Shown one piece after another: positions 1 through 11,500 of a stretch of 64,000 nt of DNA (the first letter of the stretch is position 1; the number at the start of each line of letters is the position of its first letter). The notes under the pieces were generated by a model. The model was given only the letters and a program-made list of their open reading frames with translations. It had not been told where the DNA came from and did not search any database. Both the position numbers and the translations under genes were made by a program. Where the stretch lies: positions 620,001-684,000 of the forward strand of contig JAQGEQ010000232.1 of NCBI GenBank assembly GCA_034620365.1, given 5' to 3'. This stretch comes from Pegea sp. RAD2-039. Taxonomy: Eukaryota > Chordata > Thaliacea > Salpida > Salpidae.

Positions 1-1825
1 TTCCATAATTTTCAAGAGTTATTCAGAATGATCATTTTATTTAATTGAAAACAAAAAATAAAATTTTTCTTATAATCAATATTTTTGATTTCATTTAAAT
101 AATTTTTTATAATTTCTCTGAAAAATTTTCATTTAATTTCAAAATTAAACTTAACAACTATTCGTTTTCAAATATGTGATAATTTAACTAAGAATATAAA
201 TCTTATTTTGACAATGATTCCTGATCCGTCATCATTTAATTTGCTAAAGATATGTCTTTGGTGAACAATTTTTCAAAGTTTAGGCAGATAGAAGGTGTAC
301 AGCAAAAATGAAATAAATTCTCTCTACTCATTAAGATAAATATGCCTATATGATATTAGATTGAGAGTTACGACTTGAAAGACATTATACTAAATAACAA
401 GAGTTATAAAAACGCTTGTTTAGTAAATTCAAACAAAATTATAAATAAATGAAATTAAAAAATGAACTAACAGAAAGTAATTATAACATGTCAGCTTTTT
501 ATCACTTGGAAATATTATTAACATTGAAATATCTGTTTTTAAAGTATTTTTTTGCTTAATAAGTGTTTTATAAAATTAAAAAAAAATGTTTTATTTACAG
601 TCAAGCTAATGTTGGTATATTAGAATTATACAAACAAATTAAAGAATTTAGTTTTAGTTGATATTTTTCACTTCAGTAATTTAACAGATCTACAACGCCA
701 ACATGAGAAATAATTTTTAAAATTTGAACTAGCGTATATACGATACAATAAGCTCATAAAATATATAATAATATTGCTTTATTTACTTAAAATTTTGATT
801 TACTTATATTTTTTTTAAATTGAACAAATTTTTATTTTAAAATTGTAAGTGTATTTTTTTATTATCTTACTTTAGTGTCAAATATTTTGATTATAAGAAC
901 CCTAATTGTTTTATTTATGTGTAAAACTAGTGACTTTTACTAAAAAAACTAAATGTTTAAAACTAAAATTTGTAAAATCTGGAATTGTGTTTTGATATGA
1001 TTGTAAACAAGATAAATTTTGAAAACAAAAACATTGTTGAAAAAAATACCATTTAATCATTTAGCTTAAACTTTTAGCACCTTAATTTGATGGATTAAAA
1101 ACAAAAAAAAATAACAATAAAATTTTACTACACCTAATAAAAATTTTGAAAATTTACCAAACTTTACACATCAATTAATGTTTAGAAATATAAGAATAAG
1201 CCTTTAATAAGGTTCACGAGGTTAACTTTCTAAGAACCAACTTTTATCTCTCAATAATTATGATGAATCAAAACTAGCATTCAAGCTTATAGGAATTGAT
1301 ATAAACTTGCTTTAAATCAAAACCCATCAATATCTGGAAAGTTTTAAGATAAAGTGATGTACTTTTGGCATTTGATCAAAACAAACTTAGAAATCAAAGG
1401 TAACAATATTGTTTTGGCTTTCAGTGTGGTTTATTACATTGTTAATCAACTTAAATCTTTTTAAAACTTTGATCTTCAAATTTATTTTGTTTGATTTAAA
1501 CATAAACAATATGACTAAAAGTGGAACAAAAAAATGATGAATTTACAACTTTTAATGTTTAATATGATTGATTTAAGCTATAAACATCAATTTAAAAAAG
1601 TTATAAAAATATTTAATTTAAACTATCACGTCATCAATGTTTTCAATAACAACTTTTAAATTGAAAAAGTTGAACTCAACAATTTTAACTATGTATGTCA
1701 TTTTGTTTAATAAGTAGTGTTTGTGAAAAGTTTTACTAAAAAGCTCTTTTTCATTATTCAACGTATAACAAGACTTATTTTAATTAATTCTAAGTAATTT
1801 TAAGACTTATTTTAATTTATTTATT
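1..1825. other. A+T-rich non-coding stretch, nothing recognised
   Basis: No open frame, tRNA or recognisable repeat was found here on either strand. Homopolymer A and T runs dominate. A direct repeat of AGACTTATTTTAATT (about 1770-1815) abuts the 3' end of the LINE fragment that follows and may be part of its simple tail or of the insertion site. Confidence 0.5.
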
Positions 1826-2757
1826 TCAATAAACGCAAAGGAGGGTGCCTGAAGAGAGCACCTCTCGCTAACACATATTCTCACAAATAACATCTATTTA
1901 GCCAAAAATATAGAAAGTAAAAGATGTAACACATGGTATTTCGATAGCACTCAAAGCATATAACAGTGAACAATTACATATAATGTTAATAATATAAAAA
2001 GGGGAAAAAATCACAGTGTAGAAATGACAATGTTGGCAATATTATAACGGTTCAAGTTTTTTTAAACAACGCGAGTGATTCTGATAAGACAATGTCTGAT
2101 GGCAGCTAGTTCTAAGTACTAATTATTCGGTATGAGAAAAAATTTGCTCTAATTAACGTAGCAGGTGATATGGGTCTATTAAGATGTAATGTGTGTCGTC
2201 TGAGCTGATATAACTTGAGGGAAGGGCTGATGGAAAAGAAATCATCAAACTGAAGGTCAATTAAATTGTGGATAATTCTAAAAATAAGAATAAAATCGTA
2301 TTTAATCCGTCGAACTTCCAAAGTATCTAAATTTAAGAAGCTGAGACGATGTTTTTAACTATCGTATTTAATATTAAGTTTCCTGCATACCAATCTGGTA
2401 AATGTGGCCTGAACAGACTCGATTTTTTTGGTATCACTAACTTGATATGGCATTCATACACTGACATTGTATTTGAAAATTGGACATACGTACAATTTGA
2501 AAAGATTGGTAAAGAAGTATGGATCCTTAAAATTAAAGGTCTTTATAATAAGGAAGGCAAGGTTGATTGATCTTCCAAAGATTTTGGAAACATAATTGCA
2601 CCATTTAAAGTCAGATGATAGAGCAATACCAAGGTCTAGGGACCAACGATACTCGTTGAATAATAAATATATTGAGCTTGCAGCTGGTTTGCGGAAGAAA
2701 CTTATAAGTTCAGACTTTGTGGGCTGGATTCTGAGCTGCCGATTCATAGACCAGTTT
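1826..2757 (-). mobile_element. LINE 3' fragment, CR1/L2-like, copy 1 (5'-truncated, decayed)
   Basis: Read on the minus strand, this is the end of a non-LTR reverse transcriptase open frame. From about 2747 to 2454 it shows the region after the catalytic palm: a KSELISF block, LGIALSSDFKW, then LFKLYVCPIFKYN (compare the usual K.YVRP.LEYN). A frame change near 2450 leads into the C-terminal part: IESVQATFTRLVCRK, then EVRRIKYDFILIFRIIHNL at about 2321-2265, and finally FFSYRIIS..WNQLPSD..MS.SL..FKK. Several stops and frame breaks make it non-functional. The non-coding 3' end (1841-1866) can form a hairpin with GAGAGGTGC pairing to GCACCCTC through one bulge, of the kind that CR1/L2-type reverse transcriptases recognise. 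The 5' side ends near 2757, the usual truncation pattern. Assignment to CR1/L2 rather than another LINE clade is from the protein pattern only. Confidence 0.85.
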
Positions 2758-4413
2758 TAAGTTTTGAACTTTTTTAAGTAATTAAGATTTTATTCTGAGT
2801 TTAACTTAATTTGAACTAATGATTACTTTTTGGGATAAAAACTTTAATAAAATAATAATAATCATATTTAAATCTCAACTTTTAAGAGAAAGCAGTTATT
2901 TTTTTTCAACATTTTAATTGAAGTAAAATAACGAGGTCTATTATTATTAGATAAGACGATAATCAAAGAAAACTAAAAAGTTAAACAGATTCTAATCTTG
3001 AAGATTAAGTTACAATTATAAAGATCCTAATCTATAATATTACGATAAAAGTTAACAAGCATTATGAAAGAACTAATTGAAGATAGCTTTCTATTGTGTT
3101 CTGTCAATTGAGCTTGAAACTGTAATTATAAATGGTAAAAGGCAAACCTTTGAAGGTTTTAATAAGCTTGTTTTACAAACAGTCCTTAAAAAGGATGTAC
3201 TTAATGAAATAATTGTATGAACATCTTTTAGCTCATTTTAATCTTTCTTGTCTCTTGATAAACATTTATATCGTTTTATGATTGATGAAAATTATAAATA
3301 AATTAAATATAGTCAACTTTGAGTTTATGCTTAGTAGTTATCATTAGTCACAAAAGTCTTGTAAAATATTCTTGAAGCTACAATTTATTGTTTTTATCAG
3401 CACTTGTTTTGAAATAATTTATTTTAATAAATTATTTACTTTTGACGATTAATTATTAGGTTCAGTAAATTCTGATTGATAATCTATTTTTTTCTTCTAA
3501 CTGTTTTACAAAAAATATCTGAAAATCAAACAATTAAGCTGTTACAAAGTTTGTTTGTTTATCAAATCAACTGATAAATTATTTTGTGAGAATATTGTCA
3601 GAGTATAAAAGGTTTATTTACAGATCAACTTCAAAGGATCAATTTTGATAAATTATTTTGGTTTACTTAAGATAAATTTATTAAAGAAGCAGCAGTTCTT
3701 TAATTAGCTTAAATTCTTTCTGAGTTTGAAAGTTTGATTACTTTACAATAACAATAAAATATTGTTAGTTTAGTTAGACGAATTCTTAAAGTCAGAATAA
3801 GGAAATCTAGAATATTTACAGAAATAATTTGGAAGTTTATTCTCTAATTTTATTGTTTCATAAAGTTAAAAAATGACTTTTAATTCCTAAATTTATTACT
3901 ACATTTGATTTAAAAAATTAAATCTAAGAAGTTTTTTTTTCAAAACAAACTTGGAATATTTGTTCAGTTATAAGCTGTTTAATTAGTTCTTCAAATTACC
4001 ATATAAGATTAGAAACATATTTTGTGGTTTACATAACATTTATGAAAAATATAAATATTTAGATAAGAATTTTCGGAAGCCAATATCATGAAGCAACCGG
4101 TTTTTAAGAACTGTCGACAAATCAAGCTAGATTTATTGATAAAAGTAATTCTTGTTTTGTTGGATGTCAGTGTTTAATCTCTAATCATAACATCTTTTGA
4201 AGCAGACTTGCTATCAACTAATATGAATCAAAACCAAGAACTACACCAGGATATTTTCGAAATTAACTTTAGAATCTCTATAAATTTCTATCAGTTTCTT
4301 ATATCTACGAATAGAAAATCTATTAAAGCAAACTGAACGAGTTAAAAACAATTGTAGCTTTTACTTTATTCATAAAAATTTTCTAATTGTTCAAGAGATT
4401 GATTTGAATAAAG
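2758..4413. other. A+T-rich intergenic stretch, nothing recognised
   Basis: Lies between LINE copy 1 and the 3' end of the TRM6 gene. Apart from the TRM6 polyadenylation signal at its right edge I see no coding exon or repeat here. Confidence 0.5.
4365..4370 (-). terminator. TRM6 polyadenylation signal AATAAA
   Basis: A perfect AATAAA on the minus strand, 43 nt after the TGA stop of the TRM6 gene. It supports the assignment of the small 99-nt exon as the true last exon. Confidence 0.7.
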
Positions 4414-7400
4414 TCACTTTTCTTCTGCATCTGAAATCACTTTGATTCCAGATAAAACAAACCCTCGATTACCAGGCATCGTAACCTTCGGATGGCTTCG
4501 TTCAGGAAGAATCTACAAAAATTGTAAGTTTGAAATTGAAAATTTTAGATGATTCGCAGATAGACACAAATATTATTTATATAAAAATTAAAGCTGATCA
4601 ATCTTGAGATAAAATCTCTGAAATATTTGATTCATTTCTTACAATAAACGTGAAGGAGGGTGTCTGAAGAGAGCACCTCTCGCTAACACATTCTCACAAA
4701 TAATTTCTATTAAGTTAGAAATAAAGAAAGTAAAAGATGTAACACATGGTATTTCAGTAGTCTTCAAAGCATATGACAGTGAACAATTACATGGAATGTT
4801 AATAATATAAAAAAGGAAAAATCATAGTTTAAAAAAGACAATGTTGGCAATATTATAACGGTTCAACTTCTTTTTGAACAGCGCGAGTGATTCTGACATG
4901 ACAATGTCTGATGGCAGCTGGTTCCAAGTACTAATTGTTCGGTATGAAAAAAAATTTCTGAACAATGTACCAGGTGATATGGAATTATTAAGATTTAATG
5001 TGTCTTCTGAGATGATATAACTTGAGGGAAGGGCTATTTTTTAAATCGTTAAAAGGTAAACATTAAAAGAGAAATTTTCTATAAAATTCTTATGTTTATG
5101 AGACCTTTAAATTTGTGTTTCAGAAAACGTTTCGATGCTTAAATTTATAAATAATCTTTTTTATATTTTTCGATTTAAAATTACTTAAGATATTTAAAAT
5201 AAATTTCAGTTTATTCAAAATTGCGAAATTAGTTTAATTTAAAAAGTTATTTTCGAAAATCAATATTTTTCAATTGTAAAAGACAAATCAATTCAAATTT
5301 CTCACAACTTTTTTAATTCACTTGAAGTATTTTAAGCTGATCAAATTTTCTAATTAAATCGATTTGTTTATTTATATTAATTTTCAAAAAATTGATTAAC
5401 AAACAAAATAATTTATAAACAAAAAAAAATGAAATTTAAAACATTTAGGATAAAAAACTTCTTTAAATCAATTAAAATATATTTTCTAAAATGTCTGTCA
5501 CAACATTATCAAATCTTTGATTTAAAAGATCGGCGACTAACTTAAAACCCACTACAGCTATAAAAAGCCAACAAAGCACCTAGACCTAGAAAAGTCACTA
5601 GCCTACAAACCAACTTAAGAAATTGTCTTCTATAAACGCAAGAAATTGAATATAAAACCAGTAATGACCTGATAATACCTCATAAAGGTATCTGTAAGTT
5701 GGAGGTTGATTGCTATTCCATTCATTGATAGATGAACAAATAATTCCATCAAAGGCTCACGGTGTTCACAATAAACAGCAAAGGGTCTTGATGCCGCAAG
5801 CTGCTTCATTAGCTTCGTTACTATCGGGGTTGGATGCATTCTAAAAACCAAATTTATAAAAATAAACAGCAGAAAAAATCAACAAAATACCGGCAAGCTA
5901 CAATCAAGGCATCCATCTTAGCTGATCTTAATAACTGGATTGCTTCCAATTGATGTCCTCTTCTCTTCTTCCTTCTCTCAGATCGGATCATTAATCTTTC
6001 TTCTCTGCTTAGTTCTAACGTTTTGTCGTGTTTTCTTTTTCTCGTAGGTGGGATCATTTCTTTGACTTCGTTTGGATCATCTTGTATCATCTCAAGATCA
6101 TCTTTAGGTAGAAGATCATTAATGGATTCATCTTTACACTCTAGTACAGATGTTAGCTTGTGTAAGGGAAGAGAATGGAGTGTGTCCCAGTGTTGATCTT
6201 GAAGATTAAGATGGGAGACTGCGAAAAGGTTAGGAGCAGTCTCTCCTCCAGCGTGGAGGTTCACAACAGCTCCTATGATCAATTGTAAGAAGTTGGAAGA
6301 GCAATTGATGAAGATTACCGTTTCCAGCTAATCGTTCAAGAACTGATCCTAAAACCACTCCAGAACATGTCTCAACTACAATCACTTTAGATCCACTTCT
6401 CACGTTTGCCATTGTGAGTAATTGCGACAACGAATCAACTTGCATTTGACAGATCTTACTTGGTTCACGTTCTTCGTACAACCGGCAAAGCAAGCGAGCA
6501 TTTGGTCTGTTTATAAATGAAAATTTTGAGAAAATATTTCTAGTTAAAGAAGTAAAATAGTAAATATTATTTTCTATTTTTGAATTTTATATAAAACTTT
6601 TTAAACCTTAATACTTGGATAATTGCCAAATGTTTTTTCTGTTTCTTCTTTAGATATTTTTTTTGTGAAAAAACTGTTTTCTCTGAGAATGAAGAACTAT
6701 TTTCTACAATACTTTGAACAATTTTATCTCCAGAAATTCCAGATTTTTTCATTTCAACAATTTCATCTCGATCTAAAGACTGGGACCCACCATGTAAATC
6801 AACTAAACACCTGTAGAATTGCAGAATAGTAAAAACGAATTACTTAACATCAAGCAAAGTAAATTGGCAACTTAAAAATAATTTTTAGAAGACTATAGAC
6901 ACAAATTAATCTTAATTTTACCATTTAGATTACAGCAACAAATCTTTAAATATTATTTAGATCTATTTAATTTGGAGAAAATAAACTAGCATGTAACAAA
7001 TGAACATCATAATCAAAACTAAAAGCTTATTTCTAATGTAAATAAATTTTATATTAAACTATGTAGCTATTAAATCATTTTTTCATCAGCTTTTAATTAT
7101 TTTATAAGTAGATAATAACTAGACAAACTTTTTTAGCTTATATAAATAAACATATTTAAGAATAATTCAAATGGAAGTTACTTTTGGAGCTGAACAATAT
7201 TAAGAATTTTAAATCTTATATACAAATTAAAATGTATAAATTTTATTAACAAGTATATTAGATTTTTATATTCTCAACAATTCTACTTCATTAAAAGTTG
7301 GAAACAATAAACTAATTAAAAATTCCAAATCATAACCTAATACTCTAAATATATAAATATAAATAAATAAAATTACTTATAACATATAATTTCAATGATT

Positions 7401-8599
7401 AGTATTTGTGAGTGTTAATAATTATATACAATCAATGATAACTTAGTAAATATTGATTTAGTAAATCATAATAAAGAAATATATTTCCTTGTTAATATCA
7501 ATAATAAAATAATGTTTAGAAATGTTTAATAATGTTCTATTAATTTTTCAGTAAATTTTGGTAGTTTTATAGTAGAATAATAAATAGAAATAAATAAAAA
7601 TCATTAACCTTTTCTATGAATTATTAGTACAAGTATATATTTACCTATTGTCAACTTTTGCAATGACAGAATTTGCTTCATTAGTCACAAGAAGTGTATC
7701 ATGATAAGAACTTTCAACTAGCTCATTGTTAATCACTAAAAATAATAAAGTCATAAAAATATAGATTTTATAAGGATAAGATTTATCTTATTTATTTTAA
7801 GATAGAAAACTACTTCATAGATTGTAAATAAATTTTATTTTGATATATGGCTACAAATACCAAATTCTACAGATCTTATAGCAAACTCAGGACAATATAA
7901 CTATAGAAAAATAATGAAAAGGTCTTAAGTATAACAGTTTAATTTTAGTAATTTGAAAAAAAGAACAATACATTTATAAAAAAACTTTTAATATCATTAA
8001 AAGTATTAAAAATATTTGATAAAAATTATAACAATATCAAGTTAAGCTAATATTAAGTTAAAATTTTTATACATCAGAACTAATTTTAAAAACATTTTCA
8101 TGAATGAATTAGTTTCAATAAAAATTATTATGAAGAATTTGATAACTAAAAATAAATATAAAAATTTAGGGTATTATAATTAATTATAAAATATTAAAAT
8201 ATATTTATATCACATTTTTGACTAAATTTTTCTATTAAATTTATATTTTGCTCATAATTAAACAATATCAAAATAAAATTAATATCACTATAAAAGGTAG
8301 TGAATAAAAGTAGTTTTTGATTACTTTAAAAAAGATTTATAAAAAAATCAGAACATTTTTAATATAACTTTTTTAAAATTAACTCAGCTCATAAAGAAGT
8401 GAAAGCTCCTACCCTTATAATAACCACCAAAATTTGATCCGATAATATTAGTAGTCTTAAAACGTAGTTTTTCAAACACAACTTGCTTATTAGGAGTTAT
8501 TTTAATGGCTTTTAAGACGTCATCTTTTTTGAAGATAGCGGTTTCCCCGCTTTTAATGATGTTTTCATCAATATCAATAGATTTTATTACTTCAGACAT
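4414..8599 (-). CDS. TRMT6: tRNA (adenine-58-N1)-methyltransferase non-catalytic subunit TRM6
   Basis: TRM6 pairs with the catalytic subunit TRM61 in the nucleus and helps bind tRNA so that A58 in the T-loop is methylated (m1A58). Exons on the minus strand: 8599-8413, 7735-7645, 6810-6607, 6506-6319, 6272-5891, 5840-5669, 4512-4414. All splice sites are GT..AG, phase is continuous, and the product is 440 residues. Family blocks seen in order: KKDDVLKAIKI and VVFEKLRF (exon 1); the charged KIVQSIVENSSSF block followed by KKYLKKKQKKH (exon 3); RPNARLLCRLYEEREPSKI and the Rossmann-like VIVVETCSGVVLGSVLER (exon 4); a basic linker and DALIVACR (exon 5); MHPTPIVTKL and ASRPFAVYCEHREPLMEL (exon 6); LPERSHP and GFVLSGIKV (exon 7). 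The length fits the family (human about 497; the acidic linker is shorter here). As in TRM6 generally, no catalytic SAM motif is expected. No TATA box is obvious upstream. Confidence 0.96.
4643..5038 (-). mobile_element. LINE 3' fragment, CR1/L2-like, copy 2, inside the last TRM6 intron
   Basis: About 400 bp closely matching copy 1 (1826 to about 2230), for example GAAGAGAGCACCTCTCGC, GACAATGTTGGCAATATTAT and GACAATGTCTGATGGCAGCT. It is cut off on its 5' side just after the conserved AACTTGAGGGAAGGGC. It lies in the 1156-bp intron between TRM6 exons 6 and 7, in the same orientation as the gene. It contains only the last part of the reverse transcriptase frame and the 3' untranslated end; the terminal hairpin carries one mismatch relative to copy 1. 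Confidence 0.9.
7848..7931. repeat. short diverged interspersed repeat, member A
   Basis: Lies within TRM6 intron 1. It aligns collinearly with 58166-58242: GGCT, then CAAATT.TACAG, CTTATAGCAAA, and AAAAGGTCTTAAGTA appear in the same order and nearly the same spacing. No coding content; the family is unknown and orientation cannot be assigned. Confidence 0.55.
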
Positions 8600-11500
8600 T
8601 ATTGTACCAGATTAAACAATTTTGTTGAAGCCACGCGACAATCTGCACCAGAGTACTCATTATCTTTGGGAAATAACCTAATTAAAATGGTGTTTTATTT
8701 TAAATAACCAAAAGAAAATAAGCTGTTTATTTTTGTAAAATTTCTTGTGATTTATGTCTCGAAAACAAAAAAAAAGGTTATGTTGAAGTTAAGTTTTGTT
8801 GATTCTAATTATTGGTAATTTCAAAATAAAATTTATTAGCTTGATTGAAATATTTATGTTATAAGAGGCTTGTTGATCTAAAACAAGTTACATTACACAT
8901 TTTATTGCATAATTTTTTATTTATTTACTCAAAAAAACAAAACTAAGATTTATCATATTCTATAAAGGTATATTTTGCATTTGTATTCATATTAATTTGA
9001 CCGTTATTCTTAAGTAACATTTATTTTACTTTTATAATTACGGTAAAACTCTGTCAAATTATGATGTAATGCTTGAACGCGAATAAAGTTTAGATAACTA
9101 TAAGATAACTTATAGTAGTTCGATAATTAATAACTTATCATCTTGATCATTTTGATGGTAAAATTAGGTTATTTAGATTTCTGCAAATATATAATATTCT
9201 AACGATTACCGTAAATACTTGTATTTTATTTATGTCTTTTTTATCTTTTTTTATTAAAATTTATTAATGCTAAGCCACTAAAATTACAGTAAATTGTATT
9301 CCTTGATTTATCAATTCATTTATAATCAAAAGATATTGTTTTGCTTTCAGTTCAGTTCAAGTCATTTAAAGATTTATAATTAAAATAAACAAAAACAGAA
9401 ATTTTGTTTAATTGTCAAATTATCAGAAAACTAATTTTAGTTTTAATTCTACAATTTTCTACTAAAGCCCTTTTAAATTTTATCTTATAAAACAAATTTT
9501 AAAAAGCTAATTCATTATTACATTAAAATAACACACTTTTTTTCTTAAAATCGATTTTTCATTGAATTCAATTTATGTTTTGTAATTTTCAAATATAATT
9601 TGTTGTACTGATTTTAACAAATTATCAATAACATTTCCGAAATACCAAAATTCAAAAAATTAACCTTTGTGTACTATATTTTTACTAGTTTATTATCAGC
9701 GTGAATTAATACGATTTTAAATGTAGCCAAAATATACATTAACAAAAAAAATTAACAATAAGAAAGGAATAAAAGATAATATAAGATCAATATAAGATAA
9801 TCGTTAAATAACTGTCTTAAAAACTATAGATTTTTTTAAATTTTGGCTTTGAGCTAAAATTATTTTTAACCAATTTGTTGATATAATTTTTTACCAGGTT
9901 ATATCAATTATTTACTTAATAATAAAGTTGCTTTAATTTAGTTTTGTATAAAAATGTTATTTTTAAGTTGTTAAAACATTAATTAGTATATTTTTCAAAC
10001 ATAAACTTTATTTAAAAAGCGATTTTAAAGTATCTTCCTACTAATAGAAGTAAGTCCTTAAAGTCAATGATAAACTGTCAAGAAGTTATCTGACTTTGGA
10101 ACATGAATTTTAAATAAAGTAAAAGGGCAAAAAATCATTAAAAATATTTGACTTTAAAATCTTATTTTGCAAGAAAAACACTACATTATTTATTCATGTA
10201 ATTTAATAGCGGTGAAAATTAATCACAAAGTTTACAGTTACTTTTTAGCTGTTTCGACATCTTGATTTATATTCTCCTCTTAGTAAAGTTAAATGACCAT
10301 TGCTGGTACAGATTTTCTTAATTCTATTTTACAAGTCTATATAAAAGGATTATGTCAAGATAATTAATTTTAGGAGGTTTATTTATTCACAAGATTATTA
10401 AAAGTCTTACATTCATCATCTTTTTATAATTAATTGGTAATTAGTTATCATAGTTGTATTAGTGTATCTATTTTTCTAAGTATAAAACTTGGTTTTATCT
10501 AATATCGATTCTTTATTTTACTTTAGTGTCTGCAAATATACATTAAATACTATTATTGGCATCAAATTTTTTGCTAATGAAAAAAAAATTGAACTTATAA
10601 ACCTGTAACTAAAATATTAGGTTATTTTTAAAATGTTGTCTATTATTTGCTAGTTTTCCAAACATTTAATCTGTTAAAATTATAAGAACAAAAAAATTAA
10701 AGTTAAATATAAAATAATTGAAACAAATTATTAGAAATATTAAACAATTCTTTCTGTAGCATAGATTTTAATCAATTCTAAATTTACTTAAAAAGAATAA
10801 GTTTAGAAAATAATTGATTTAAGAGCTAAAAGTAAGATAACACAAGTTAACATTAAAAATGCTTTTTGACAGACTAACAAATCTAAATTAAAGAAATATT
10901 AATTAAATATTCAAGAAATAATTAATTTACAGATTTTATTTTAAGGTGATATTTACTTTAAACTAAATAAATTGTTTCAAAAGGTATTTCTCAAGAATTA
11001 AATAGTTTTTTTTTGTAAAATTAAAGACTAAAGTAAAAGCAAAAAATCGACATATTCAATTTAAATAATCTATAATTCAAATTTAAACCAGTTTTAGCCT
11101 GATTTATTTGCTTATTTCAATCATAATAAATTTAGAGATCTTATAATGAAAAGTAATGAGTTCTCTCTGTTAATCCAAACATAAATATAAGAGTATTTGT
11201 TTGGAAAATTATTGGAAAAACCAGTTTGATATTTATATTTTCTTATTTATTATATTAAAACTCTTTACATTTAAAAACAAAATCATTCTATAATTTATTA
11301 CTTGATAACAACATTTTTGATGTATAGTTTCTTAAATTAGAAGAAACATATTTTCTTAATGTAAATCTTTAATTACAAAAATCAAACTTGCCAGTGTTCT
11401 ATGTTTAAAGTATGTTAAAAACATATTGACAGTCAATATGTTTTTAACAAATATCTTTCGAAATCATCATGCATTTTTATTATTTTATCAGATTTACAGC

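Noticed and set aside
601-661. Possible terminal exon after TTTACAG reading QANVGILELYKQIKEFSFS then stop
   Set aside because: No upstream exon, no family match and no nearby polyadenylation signal.
2349-2570. 73-codon plus-strand frame
   Set aside because: Antisense shadow of the LINE reverse transcriptase fragment.
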